Source: Bacteroidales bacterium WCE2008 | GTDB lineage: Bacteria > Bacteroidota > Bacteroidia > Bacteroidales > UBA932 | Length of the DNA: 64,000 bases | Assembly (NCBI GenBank): GCA_900167925.1 | Contig: FUZM01000002.1 | Span: 1 to 64,000, forward strand | Reading direction: 5' to 3' | Shown here: one piece after another, positions 15,950-24,096 of the stretch | Position numbering within the stretch: the stretch's first letter is position 1 | How the letters are laid out: every line of letters begins with the position of its first letter | The notes under the pieces: model-generated | The model's input: the letters and a program-made list of their open reading frames with translations, nothing else | What the model was told of the DNA's origin: nothing | The model's database searches: none | Translations under genes and position numbers: made by a program

Positions 15950-17424
15950 TTCCTGTGGCCTCCTATCTGCTGATTCCTTTCCTTCGCGGTAGCTCCCTCC
16001 TCGAAATTAGTTCCTTTCAAAATCGCATTCTTCCCGAACTTCCTTCTGATTGCCAGGATGGCCTCCTGCTCGCTGCGCTCCTTCTTTTCATCCACCGGCT
16101 CCTCGAACAAGCTCAGCTGAATGCCATCAACCTTCCGCTCGTCGATCACATGGTTCGCGACGACATACATCCGACGCACCAGCAGCGCCGGATCGACAAT
16201 CCGGTCGAACAGCTCCATGACAGCTTTGGTAATCAGTTTCGTCGAAGAAGTCTGCCGCCCAAGATTGACGGAACCATGGGCCGGCTTAGGTACGGGGCGG
16301 CCGTAATGGTCCGAGACGACCGGCCCGGAATAGTCCTTCTGCCTGTCCGGCTCGGACAGATTTTCGATGTCATAACCTACTGTCAGGACCATCTGATCGC
16401 AGACCAGCCCCTTCTCGACGAGGTCCAGCACAAGACTGTCCGTCATCTCCTTGACCACGGTCCGCGCTTTCCCGAATTCGTAGGGCGTCTGAAGGACCTG
16501 GCCGCTGCTCAGGCTGTTGGCTGATGGCCGGTATGACTTGATCTCCTTTATGGTGCATGGCTCATAACCCCATGCATGGTCTATAAGTAATTCAGCATTG
16601 ACTCCGAAAAGCTTGTATAGCAGATCTTCGTTGTACCGTTCATACGGACGTCCCAGAGAGCAGCGCGCAATGTCGCCCATGGTGAACATGCCGTTGGCCT
16701 CCAGTTTGGCTGAAAGCCCGCGCCCGATGCGCCAGAAGTCCGTCAGAGGACGGTGATTCCAGTATTTCCGCCTGTAACTCATCTCGTCCAGCTCGGCGAT
16801 CCGGACTCCGTCCTTGTCCGCCGGACTATGCTTCGCCTCTATGTCCATCGCTATCTTCGCCAGATACATGTTCGTGCCGATTCCGGCAGTCGCGGTCACG
16901 CCTGTCGTCGCCAGCACGTCGCGGACCATCTTCATCGCGAGACTATGGGCATCAGTCTTATAGGTCTTGAGATAATCGGTCGCATCGATGAAGACCTCGT
17001 CAATCGAGTAGACATGGATATCCTCAGGCGCGATGTATTTGAGATAGACGGTGTAGACCTGGCTGCTGACCTCCATGTATCGGCCCATCTGGGGCGGAGC
17101 GACTATGTAGTCGAGCTCCAGGGACGGATCTGCGAGAACCTTCGTGTTGTCTGTCTCTTTGGCGCGGAGCCGGCCTCCGGGAGCGTTTCGACGGCGGCTG
17201 TTGTTGACGTTCCGGACCTGCTGGATGACCTCGAAGAGGCGGGCGCGTCCGGGTATGCCGTAGGATTTCAGGGAAGGGGAGACAGCCAGGCAGATAGTCT
17301 TTTCCGTACGCGTAGGATCGGCTACCACAAGGTTGGTGGTAAGTGGGTCCAGCTTACGCTCTACGCACTCCACGGAGGCGTAGAAAGACTTCAGGTCTAT
17401 TGCTATGTAAGTTCTTCCGGACAG
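15946..17424 (-). CDS. Y-family DNA polymerase (UmuC/UvrX-like) with non-ATG start
   Basis: About 492 residues. Translesion polymerase: the catalytic motif YSIDEVFID is present in the palm and the N-terminal motif AIDLKSFYASVEC, which carries the first metal-binding Asp, is encoded just upstream of the first conventional start (GTG 17373). Reading back in frame there is no ATG, GTG or TTG before a TGA at 17443-17445; the best start is CTG at 17422-17424, one base after the stop of the YhhN-like gene. A start at 17373 would delete the catalytic Asp. It likely performs error-prone bypass together with the YolD protein. Confidence 0.82.
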   Translation of the reverse strand: MSGRTYIAIDLKSFYASVECVERKLDPLTTNLVVADPTRTEKTICLAVSPSLKSYGIPGRARLFEVIQQVRNVNNSRRRNAPGGRLRAKETDNTKVLADPSLELDYIVAPPQMGRYMEVSSQVYTVYLKYIAPEDIHVYSIDEVFIDATDYLKTYKTDAHSLAMKMVRDVLATTGVTATAGIGTNMYLAKIAMDIEAKHSPADKDGVRIAELDEMSYRRKYWNHRPLTDFWRIGRGLSAKLEANGMFTMGDIARCSLGRPYERYNEDLLYKLFGVNAELLIDHAWGYEPCTIKEIKSYRPSANSLSSGQVLQTPYEFGKARTVVKEMTDSLVLDLVEKGLVCDQMVLTVGYDIENLSEPDRQKDYSGPVVSDHYGRPVPKPAHGSVNLGRQTSSTKLITKAVMELFDRIVDPALLVRRMYVVANHVIDERKVDGIQLSLFEEPVDEKKERSEQEAILAIRRKFGKNAILKGTNFEEGATAKERNQQIGGHRK

Positions 17425-17425
17425 A

Positions 17426-18214
17426 TTATTTCTTTCTGATATTCATGAACATGCAGAAACGGGACTGTAGACCGAGGACCGCCTTCGCCATACGCACATG
17501 GGCGGCAATATATGCAACCATCATTATGGCTTCGTCATATTTGAAATCAAAGCCGAGGAAATGCTTGATTGCTATGATGAAGTGGAATACGATGAACAGC
17601 AGCGCTCCGAATAACATATATGATCCTGCACGGTGCAGGGCGTCGCTCTCGTTCCATGAGTCCGGATCGTCATCGTCGTCAAGTTTGTCGAACGAGTCGG
17701 AGTGGATAAGGGTCGCATAGCCGGTCAGGGCCATTATCAGAAGAGTATAGGAATAACCGGCGACAGTGAATATCAACGGCAGGTTGAGGTCCAGTGTGAA
17801 AGGAATCAGCACGGCCGGTATCAGCAAGGTTGCAGCATAGATTACGAATTTCCTGGTCCTTATCTCCGGAATCATTCTGAAGAAGAACAGTATATAGGAG
17901 AGATGCCCCATCAGGAAAAAAATCATTCCATGGACGAAACAGTCGTCGCATTCGGACATCATGAAGATGTTGCCGGCCGTATACATTATGAATGTGCAGA
18001 GAAGGTGGAACTTGTCTTTACATCCGAATGATATGACGATTGATTTGGCGTTTTTCTGGGAAGAGAGTTCGATGAAAAGGGCTACGGCCATCAGAGGAAC
18101 AATGAAAGGCTGGGCATAGACTCCGATCTCCCTGTGACCTGTGGCCAGGGAGAGGATGTTTATCGCTGAGCATATGAAAAACAATACCCAGAAGATTTTG
18201 GCGACCCTCTTCAT
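17426..18214 (-). CDS. YhhN (TMEM86-like) family membrane protein
   Basis: 262 residues with about eight hydrophobic segments. The spacing of conserved polar and glycine residues, including FFLMGHLSYILFF, fits the YhhN/TMEM86 family, whose characterised animal members are lysoplasmalogenases. An acidic loop with DDDDDPDS near residue 205 is unusual. It is the first gene of the polymerase cassette, its stop being one base before the proposed polymerase start. A -7 box TACCTTTG lies at 18238-18245 on the minus strand. Confidence 0.65.
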   Translation of the reverse strand: MKRVAKIFWVLFFICSAINILSLATGHREIGVYAQPFIVPLMAVALFIELSSQKNAKSIVISFGCKDKFHLLCTFIMYTAGNIFMMSECDDCFVHGMIFFLMGHLSYILFFFRMIPEIRTRKFVIYAATLLIPAVLIPFTLDLNLPLIFTVAGYSYTLLIMALTGYATLIHSDSFDKLDDDDDPDSWNESDALHRAGSYMLFGALLFIVFHFIIAIKHFLGFDFKYDEAIMMVAYIAAHVRMAKAVLGLQSRFCMFMNIRKK

Positions 18215-18277
18215 TCCTTAAACTCCATCGTTTCTTACAAAGGTAAAAAAAATAGTGAAATTCAAGAAATCATTTAC

Positions 18278-18285
18278 TATTTTTG
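18278..18285 (+). promoter_or_regulatory. -7 element of the MFS gene
   Basis: TATTTTTG fits TAnnTTTG, 25 bp before the ATG at 18311. A GTG two codons further upstream is an alternative start. Confidence 0.45.
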
Positions 18286-18310
18286 CGCCCGCTTTATTAT
18301 CTAAGTGATT

Positions 18311-19489
18311 ATGGTAGAAAGGAAAAACAGCTGGCTGCCGGTCGTGGCGCTGACAATCGCGGCCTTTGTGTTCAACTCTTCGGAGGCGATGCCGATCGGT
18401 CTCATGACCGATATCGCGGAGGGTTTGGGCGTGAGTGATTCAGCCGTGGGAATGCTTGTCTCCGGGTATGCTTGGGTGGTGGCTTTCATGTCGCTGCCTC
18501 TTATGGTCGCATTCTCGAAGATGGAGTATCGTCGGCTCATGATCGGAATCGTGACTCTTTTTATGTTGAGTCATGTCCTTTCGGCTGTTTCGACGGGCTA
18601 CTGGATGCTGATGGGGTCGAGGGTCGGGGTCGCATGTGCCCATTCGATATTCTGGGCGATTGCTCCGCCTGTGGCGGTCAAGGTTGCTCCGGAGGGGAAG
18701 GGGCCGCTTGCCATGAGTATGATTATTACCGGAACGTCTATTGCGCAGATCGTGGGGATGCCGACCGGGCGTGCTATCGGTCTTCTGCTGGGCTGGAGGC
18801 TGACTTTCCTTACTATCGGAGTCATTGCATTCCTTGTGCTGATGATTTTCTTGTTCTCGTTTCCGAGGATTCCGAATGATATGGATTTCTCGCTCAGGGA
18901 TCTGCCTTCGATTCTGGGGAACAGGGCTCTGATTTCGATTTATGTCACCCTTATAATTATTGTGACCGGTTATTTTTCTGCATATAGTTTTATCGAGCCG
19001 TTTCTTGACCGTGTCGCCGGACTGGATAAGGTTCTGGTTACTGTAGCGCTGATGCTTTTTGGTTTTTCGGGAATTATCGGGAGTGCGATTTTTTCAAGGA
19101 AGTATCCTTCGAGAGGAAGGGCGTTGGTGGTGTCGAGTCTTGTGGCTGTCCCGCTTATGCTTTTGATTCTGCGTCCTACGGCAGGGTTTATCGGGGCGCT
19201 TGTGCCGGTGTTGCTTGTCTGGGGTATTGCGAATACTTTGTTTAATCTCGTTTTCCAGGCTGAGCTTATGCGTATTGAGACGCGGGCGACTACTATTGCG
19301 ATGGCTCTATATTCAGGGCTCTATAATGTCGGAATCGCGACTGGTTCGTTTCTCGGTGGCGTAATCAATGATAGTGTCGGTCTTCCGTATATCAGTCTTT
19401 TCGGAGCTGCCATCTGTTTCATTTCCCTTCTTTACGGCGTCTTCCGCATGCTACCTCTCCTTCATCTCTGCCGCCGTCTTCCGTTGTAG
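18311..19489 (+). CDS. MFS transporter, sugar-efflux (SotB/AraJ-like) group
   Basis: 392 residues with 12 predicted transmembrane helices, consistent with drug:H+ antiporter-1 or sugar-efflux MFS proteins. The N-terminal FNSSEAMPIGLM and the loop MPTGRAIGLLLGWR resemble SotB/AraJ, exporters of arabinose, IPTG-like sugars or drugs. Substrate unknown. The last ten codons and the stop run into the GC-rich repeat block that begins at about 19490, so the C-terminus may have been remodelled by it. Confidence 0.78.
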   Translation: MVERKNSWLPVVALTIAAFVFNSSEAMPIGLMTDIAEGLGVSDSAVGMLVSGYAWVVAFMSLPLMVAFSKMEYRRLMIGIVTLFMLSHVLSAVSTGYWMLMGSRVGVACAHSIFWAIAPPVAVKVAPEGKGPLAMSMIITGTSIAQIVGMPTGRAIGLLLGWRLTFLTIGVIAFLVLMIFLFSFPRIPNDMDFSLRDLPSILGNRALISIYVTLIIIVTGYFSAYSFIEPFLDRVAGLDKVLVTVALMLFGFSGIIGSAIFSRKYPSRGRALVVSSLVAVPLMLLILRPTAGFIGALVPVLLVWGIANTLFNLVFQAELMRIETRATTIAMALYSGLYNVGIATGSFLGGVINDSVGLPYISLFGAAICFISLLYGVFRMLPLLHLCRRLPL

Positions 19490-19516
19490 TGTCCGGCGGA
19501 CGGGCCGCTGTCGTCC

Positions 19517-19681
19517 GCGGCGGGAATCCTCGTGGTCTCGGCTCTGTTCCGCCGACTCCGTCGGCTCCATCCCTCCCAATGTCTACTTCGTCCTGCTCCG
19601 CAGAACTCGTATCCATCGGGCCCCTCCCTCTGACGTGGCCGAGGGTGGCCACGCTCGCCGCGACCAGAGGACACCCGCCGC
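19517..19681 (+). repeat. Structured intergenic element, copy 2
   Basis: Imperfect inverted repeat of about 25 bp (19517-19542 and 19657-19681) around the shared core. In the direction of the MFS gene: stem 3 CCGAC-TCC-GTCGG (19552-19564), stem 2 CCCAATG/CATCGGG (19575-19581 and 19614-19620) capped by an inner hairpin GTCCTGC-TCC-GCAGAAC (19590-19606), the conserved GGGCCCCTCCC, and stem 1 GTGGCC-GAGGGT-GGCCAC (19635-19652). It starts 27 bp after the MFS stop. Any reading frames through it are by-products of its high GC content. Confidence 0.7.
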
Positions 19682-19799
19682 ATTCTCTCCACTGCGTCCG
19701 GCTGTCGGGCCGCCTTCTCGCCACCGCGACCGGCTGACGGGCCGCCTCCGGCAGGTTCGGAAAAGCTGCTCGGTCGCTGTCGCCGCTGACCTGCTGGCG
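19682..19799. repeat. Spacer between element copies with dispersed block
   Basis: Holds the block around TTCGGAAAAGCTGCTCGGTCGCT (about 19756-19778), shared with 15305-15327 and, inverted, with the first 100 bp of the window. GC-rich, no convincing gene. An imperfect internal duplication is visible (CCGGCTGTCGGGCCGCC against CCGGCTGACGGGCCGCC). Confidence 0.5.
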
Positions 19800-19934
19800 C
19801 AGGGGGCCGGGGGACTCCGACGCTTCGCGTCTCCGGCCTTCCCACAATCTACTTCGTCCTGCTTCGCAGAACTCGTATCTTGCGGGCCCCTTCCGCTACT
19901 CGTGTCCGCGGATGGACACGCCCCCGGCCCCCTG
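19800..19934 (+). repeat. Structured intergenic element, copy 3
   Basis: Perfect 14-bp arms CAGGGGGCCGGGGG (19800-19813) and its complement (19921-19934), extended by GCTGGC/GCCAGC, enclose the shared core. Stem 3 GACGC-TTC-GCGTC (19819-19831), stem 2 CCCACAA/TTGCGGG (19841-19847 and 19880-19886) with inner hairpin GTCCTGC-TTC-GCAGAAC (19856-19872), then GGGCCCCTTCC and stem 1 GTGTCC-GCGGAT-GGACAC (19902-19919). Compared with the other copies, stem 1 has a coordinated G-C to T-A change, and stems 2 and 3 differ in sequence but remain paired. Confidence 0.7.
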
Positions 19935-20070
19935 GCCACCAAGGCCAGCGACATCCCACTCTGCTTTTCACCGGTGTCTCCGCCGCCTGTTTTCCTCCTG
20001 TCCGCCGCCTGCGGACCTTCGGACAATTGACACATCCTCGCTCGCCGAGTCCTCTGATCCGTCGGATAAA

Positions 20071-20440
20071 GTATTGAGGGTGCAGCAATGTGGCCCTGAG
20101 TGCCCTGTACTGATGGATGGCGCCCCCTTAACCTTGATTTTCTGGTGTTGAGGGTGCAGCAATGTGGCCCTGAGCGCCCTGTACTGATGGATGGCGCCCC
20201 CTTAACCTTGATTTTTTGGTGTTGAGGGTGCAGCAATGTGCCCCTGAGCGGCCTGTACTGATGGATGGCGCCCCCTTAACCTTGATTTTCTGGTGCTGAG
20301 GGTGCAGCAATGTGCCCCTGAGCGGCCTGTACTGAGGGATGGTGTCCCCTTAACCTTGATTTTCTGGCGCTGAGGGTGCAGCAATGTGCCTCTGAGCGGC
20401 GTGTACTGAGGGATGGTGCACCCTCAACATTAAACTTGTC
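20071..20440. repeat. 74-bp tandem repeat array, about five units
   Basis: Units begin at 20071, 20145, 20219, 20293 and 20367, exactly 74 bp apart, with a few substitutions between units. Each unit starts GTGTTGAGGGTGCAGCAATG and has GGCGCCCCCTTAACC about 50 bp later, so the two ends can fold into an imperfect hairpin; in the last unit the right arm is TGCACCCTCAAC, an almost perfect complement. Because 74 is not a multiple of three, the apparent repetitive reading frames cannot be one continuous repeat protein. It lies between the convergent MFS and pckA genes. Confidence 0.85.
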
Positions 20441-20442
20441 CG

Positions 20443-20489
20443 CGTCGTTCTTCACGGCGGCAGATGTGCGAAGCGCTGCCGGAACGACG
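20443..20489. other. Hairpin between tandem array and pckA terminator
   Basis: CGTCGTTC (20443-20450) pairs with GAACGACG (20482-20489) and CGGCAG (20458-20463) with CTGCCG (20476-20481), leaving a 7-nt bulge and a 12-nt loop. No T-run follows, so it is not an intrinsic terminator by itself. Confidence 0.45.
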
Positions 20490-20518
20490 ATAGCCGGGCG
20501 AGACAACTCCGGGGTATG

Positions 20519-20550
20519 AAAAAAGGAGAGTCGGAATCTCCGACTCTCCT
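20519..20550 (-). terminator. Intrinsic terminator of pckA
   Basis: Minus strand: perfect 12-bp stem AGGAGAGTCGGA / TCCGACTCTCCT with a 3-nt loop, followed by T6. It lies 26 bp beyond the pckA stop codon. Confidence 0.9.
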
Positions 20551-20575
20551 GATATGATTGCGATTACGCGTCCGA

Positions 20576-22192
20576 TTAGAGCTGAGGACCAGCCTTAACG
20601 AGGGCCTTACCAGCCTTGTTGGACTCGTACTTGTGGAAGTTCTTGATGAACCTCTCGGCGAGATCCTTAGCCTTGACCTCCCACTCGGAAGCTGACTTGT
20701 AGGTATCGCGAGGATCGAGGATACCGGTGTCAACACCCTCAAGCTTTGTAGGAACTACGAAGTTGAAGAAAGGAATGGTCTTGGTAGGAGCAGCGTCGAT
20801 AGAGTGGTTGAGGATAGCGTCGATGATACCACGGGTATCACGGATTGAGATACGCTTGCCTGTTCCATTCCATCCTGTGTTTACGAGGTAAGCCTTTGCA
20901 CCGCTCTTCTTCATCTTCTTGACAAGCTCCTGAGCGTACTTTGTAGGGTGAAGCTCGAGGAATGCCTGGCCGAAGCAAGCTGAGAATGTAGGAGTAGGCT
21001 CGGTGATACCGCGCTCTGTACCTGCAAGCTTAGCAGTGAAGCCTGAGAGGAAGTAGTACTGGGTCTGCTCTGCGTCGAGGATTGATACTGGAGGAAGAAC
21101 TCCGAATGCATCTGCAGAGAGGAAGATAACCTGCTTTGCTGCAGGACCCTGAGACTCAGGACGGGTGATGTTGTTGATATGGTAGATTGGGTAAGATACA
21201 CGGGTGTTCTCGGTAACGGTCTTGTCGTTGAAGTCGATGACGCCCTTTGCATCTACGGTTACGTTCTCGAGGAGAGCGTCGCGGCGGATAGCGTTGTAGA
21301 TATCCGGCTCAGACTCCTTGTCGAGCTTGATAACCTTTGCGTAGCAACCACCTTCGAGGTTGAACACACCCTTGTTGTCCCAGCCGTGCTCGTCGTCACC
21401 GATGAGGAGACGCTTAGGGTCGGTAGAAAGGGTAGTCTTACCGGTACCGGAAAGACCGAAGAAGATTGCGGTGTTCTCACCGTTCATATCGGTGTTGGCT
21501 GAGCAGTGCATTGAAGCGATGCCCTTGAGAGGGAGGAAGTAGTTCATCATAGAGAACATACCCTTCTTCATCTCACCACCATACCATGTGTTGAGGATAA
21601 CCTGCTCCTTGCTTGTAACATTGAATGCTACAGCAGTCTCGCTGCGGAGACCGAGCTCCTTGTAGTTGTCAACCTTAGCCTTAGCTGCGCAGTATACTAC
21701 GAAATCTGGCTCCTGGTCGAATTCTGCCTGGTTCTTCGGACGGATGAACATGTTGGTCACGAAGTGAGCCTGCCATGCAACTTCCATGATGAAGCGGACT
21801 TTCATACGGGTATCCTTGTGGGTTCCGCAGAAACCGTCGACAACGAAGAGCCTCTTGCCTGAAAGCTGCTTCTGGGCGAGCTTCTTGAGCACGTTCCAGG
21901 TCTTTACAGACATCTTGTGGTTATCGTTATGATACTCCTCGGTATCCCACCAGATCTCTCCTGGTGCGCCTTCCTTGGTAGTCTTGTCATAAACGATGTA
22001 TTTGTCCTTAGGAGAACGTCCGGTATAAACGCCGGTCATTACGTTGATAGCACCGAGCTCGGTAACCTGACCTTTGTCAAAGCCCTCGAGTCCTGGTTTT
22101 GTCTCCTCGTTGTAGAGAACCTCGTAAGACGGATTGTAGAGGACTTCTTTGACGCCCTTGATTCCGTACTTGCTTAAATCCATTTTTGGCAT
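20576..22192 (-). CDS. pckA: Phosphoenolpyruvate carboxykinase (ATP)
   Basis: 538 residues, the standard length of the ATP-type enzyme. The kinase-1a loop [11 protein letters not shown] (about 242-252) and the metal-binding DDEHGWD are intact. It interconverts oxaloacetate plus ATP with PEP plus CO2 plus ADP; in fermentative Bacteroidales it commonly runs in the carboxylating direction toward succinate. The gene has its own promoter (22274-22305) with a leader of about 75 nt and its own terminator, and shows codon use typical of a highly expressed gene. Confidence 0.96.
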   Translation of the reverse strand: MPKMDLSKYGIKGVKEVLYNPSYEVLYNEETKPGLEGFDKGQVTELGAINVMTGVYTGRSPKDKYIVYDKTTKEGAPGEIWWDTEEYHNDNHKMSVKTWNVLKKLAQKQLSGKRLFVVDGFCGTHKDTRMKVRFIMEVAWQAHFVTNMFIRPKNQAEFDQEPDFVVYCAAKAKVDNYKELGLRSETAVAFNVTSKEQVILNTWYGGEMKKGMFSMMNYFLPLKGIASMHCSANTDMNGENTAIFFGLSGTGKTTLSTDPKRLLIGDDEHGWDNKGVFNLEGGCYAKVIKLDKESEPDIYNAIRRDALLENVTVDAKGVIDFNDKTVTENTRVSYPIYHINNITRPESQGPAAKQVIFLSADAFGVLPPVSILDAEQTQYYFLSGFTAKLAGTERGITEPTPTFSACFGQAFLELHPTKYAQELVKKMKKSGAKAYLVNTGWNGTGKRISIRDTRGIIDAILNHSIDAAPTKTIPFFNFVVPTKLEGVDTGILDPRDTYKSASEWEVKAKDLAERFIKNFHKYESNKAGKALVKAGPQL

Positions 22193-22273
22193 AATAAAAG
22201 ATGTATTTATTTAAATAAACTAACTAACTTCATCCTTGTCTGACTCCGGTTTTGAACAAAACCGAAAATCATG

Positions 22274-22305
22274 CGAATTTACGAATATTTTTGTTCTTGC
22301 TCAAA
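22274..22305 (-). promoter_or_regulatory. Promoter of pckA
   Basis: On the minus strand TTTG (22305-22302), 20 bp, then TAAATTCG (22281-22274), a close match to TTTG-N19-21-TAnnTTTG. It would start transcription near 22268. Confidence 0.65.
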
Positions 22306-22395
22306 TATTTCGTATGTTTACATTGTAAATTTTGCTGCAAATTGCAAGCCATGCCGAACGGTCGAAAAACTTAAAATGTTTTAGTCTGAAAAATA

Positions 22396-24090
22396 ATGAC
22401 GTCTGTTGAAATTTTGAATGAATATTGGGGCTACAACAGCTTCAGACCGATGCAGAAGGAGATAATAGACGCTGCCCTCGAAGGCCGGGATGTGCTTGCC
22501 ATTCTGCCGACAGGAGGCGGGAAATCAGTATGTTTCCAGGTACCCGCCCTGATGCAGGACGGCCTTGCCTTGGTGATCACTCCGCTTATCGCGCTGATGA
22601 AGGACCAGGTGCAGAATCTGAAGGACCGCGGCATCCGCGCCATCGCCATCCATGCCGGCATGGGAAGGCACGAAGTAGACCTTGCCCTCAATAATGCCGC
22701 ATACGGGGACTATAAGTTCCTCTATATTTCTCCGGAACGTCTCGGAACCTTCCTGTTCCAGTCATATCTTCCCGTACTGAACATCAGTTACATCGTTGTC
22801 GACGAAGCGCACTGTATCTCCCAGTGGGGATATGACTTCCGTCCCGATTATCTCGAAATCGGCAATCTACGCAAGCAGGTGGACGCTCCTGTGATAGCGC
22901 TGACGGCGACTGCGACCCCGGAAGTGGCTGATGACATAATGTCGCGTCTCGGATTCAGCGAAAAGCTCGTGCTCAAGAGCGGCTTCGAGCGTCCGAACCT
23001 GTCGTACATAGTCCGGAAATGCGAGGACAAGCTGGGCCAGCTTCTGTCGGTCTGCAACGGAGTCCATGGCACCGGCATCGTCTATGTCCGCAACCGGCGC
23101 AAGACCGAAGAAATCGCGGCCTTCCTGAAAGCAAACGGGATCGAGGCCGCTTATTACCATGCCGGACTGGGCCATGAGACGAGGGCGAAGCTCCAGGACG
23201 ACTGGAAATCCGGCCGCACAAGGGTCATGGTCTGCACCAACGCCTTTGGCATGGGCATCGACAAGCCGGATGTGAGATTCGTCGTCCATTTCGACCTCCC
23301 GGACTCTCCGGAGGCCTATTTCCAGGAAGCCGGCAGGGCGGGACGCGACGGTCTTCCGTCGTTCGCGGTCCAGCTCTGGAACTCTTCCGACATCCGCCGT
23401 CTCCACCAGATAGAGAAGATATCTTTCCCGAGCCTCGAGTTCATCGAGGACATCTACCATAAAGTCCATCTTTTCTTCCAGATCCCATACGGGGCCGGTA
23501 TCGGCCGCCAGTTGAAGTTCAATCTGGAGGATTTCTGCAAGCATTTCTCCCTGCCGCGGGCCGAGACCTATTATGCTATCAAGTATATCGAAAGGGAAGG
23601 CCACTGGTCATTTACCGAAGACATCGATGTCTCTACGAGGGTGAAGATTGCAGTGGACCGATCCATGCTCTACGATCTGGATCTTCCGGATCCGCGCATG
23701 GGAGAACTTCTGGAACTGCTTATGAGACGTTGCGAAGGTATTTTCTCTTTCGCTGTCCAGATAGATGAGGATTATTTCTCCAAATCTGTCGGACTGACTG
23801 TGCCGTCATTCCGCCAGCTCTTATATAAAATGAGTCTGGAGCACATAATCAATTATGTGCCCCAGGACCATTCTGACGTTATATTTCTGCATCACGACCG
23901 TCTTGAGCCGGGGAACGTCGCCCTCAGTCCCAAACGTCTGGCCATGCTCAAAGATTCAGCATCCAGACGTATCCAGGCCATGATTGATTATGTCTCTGAA
24001 GAGAATCAGTGCCGTTCGCGTTTCCTCCTTGCATATTTCGGCCAGGAAGAATCGGAAGATTGCGGCAAATGCGACATCTGCCGCGGCTGA
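22396..24090 (+). CDS. recQ: RecQ family ATP-dependent DNA helicase
   Basis: 564 residues. Helicase motifs are complete: Walker [13 protein letters not shown] box [19 protein letters not shown], motif IV-VI sequences ending [10 protein letters not shown]. The C-terminus is cut short relative to full RecQ: after the winged-helix region the zinc-binding cysteines (CRSRF...[10 protein letters not shown]) end the protein, and no HRDC domain follows. The order is unusual, with the Cys cluster at the very end after the winged-helix-like part, as in short Bacteroidetes RecQ paralogues. A longer RecQ elsewhere in the genome would be expected. Confidence 0.88.
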   Translation: MTSVEILNEYWGYNSFRPMQKEIIDAALEGRDVLAILPTGGGKSVCFQVPALMQDGLALVITPLIALMKDQVQNLKDRGIRAIAIHAGMGRHEVDLALNNAAYGDYKFLYISPERLGTFLFQSYLPVLNISYIVVDEAHCISQWGYDFRPDYLEIGNLRKQVDAPVIALTATATPEVADDIMSRLGFSEKLVLKSGFERPNLSYIVRKCEDKLGQLLSVCNGVHGTGIVYVRNRRKTEEIAAFLKANGIEAAYYHAGLGHETRAKLQDDWKSGRTRVMVCTNAFGMGIDKPDVRFVVHFDLPDSPEAYFQEAGRAGRDGLPSFAVQLWNSSDIRRLHQIEKISFPSLEFIEDIYHKVHLFFQIPYGAGIGRQLKFNLEDFCKHFSLPRAETYYAIKYIEREGHWSFTEDIDVSTRVKIAVDRSMLYDLDLPDPRMGELLELLMRRCEGIFSFAVQIDEDYFSKSVGLTVPSFRQLLYKMSLEHIINYVPQDHSDVIFLHHDRLEPGNVALSPKRLAMLKDSASRRIQAMIDYVSEENQCRSRFLLAYFGQEESEDCGKCDICRG

Positions 24091-24096
24091 TTCTGC

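Noticed and set aside
15542..17424. Integrated mobile element carrying the polymerase cassette
   Set aside because: No integrase, transposase or direct target repeats could be seen around the cassette; transfer remains possible but without visible machinery.
19462..20236. Several long overlapping frames in the GC-rich repeat region
   Set aside because: They occur in all frames on both strands, pass through paired stems that are conserved as structure, and look like low-complexity Arg/Pro/Ser products of GC-rich DNA.
20071..20440. CRISPR array or repeat protein (frames containing repeated MLHPQ...IKVKG)
   Set aside because: The 74-bp units are contiguous without unique spacers and no cas genes are present; the unit length is not divisible by three, so the repeated peptide is broken by frameshift at each unit.
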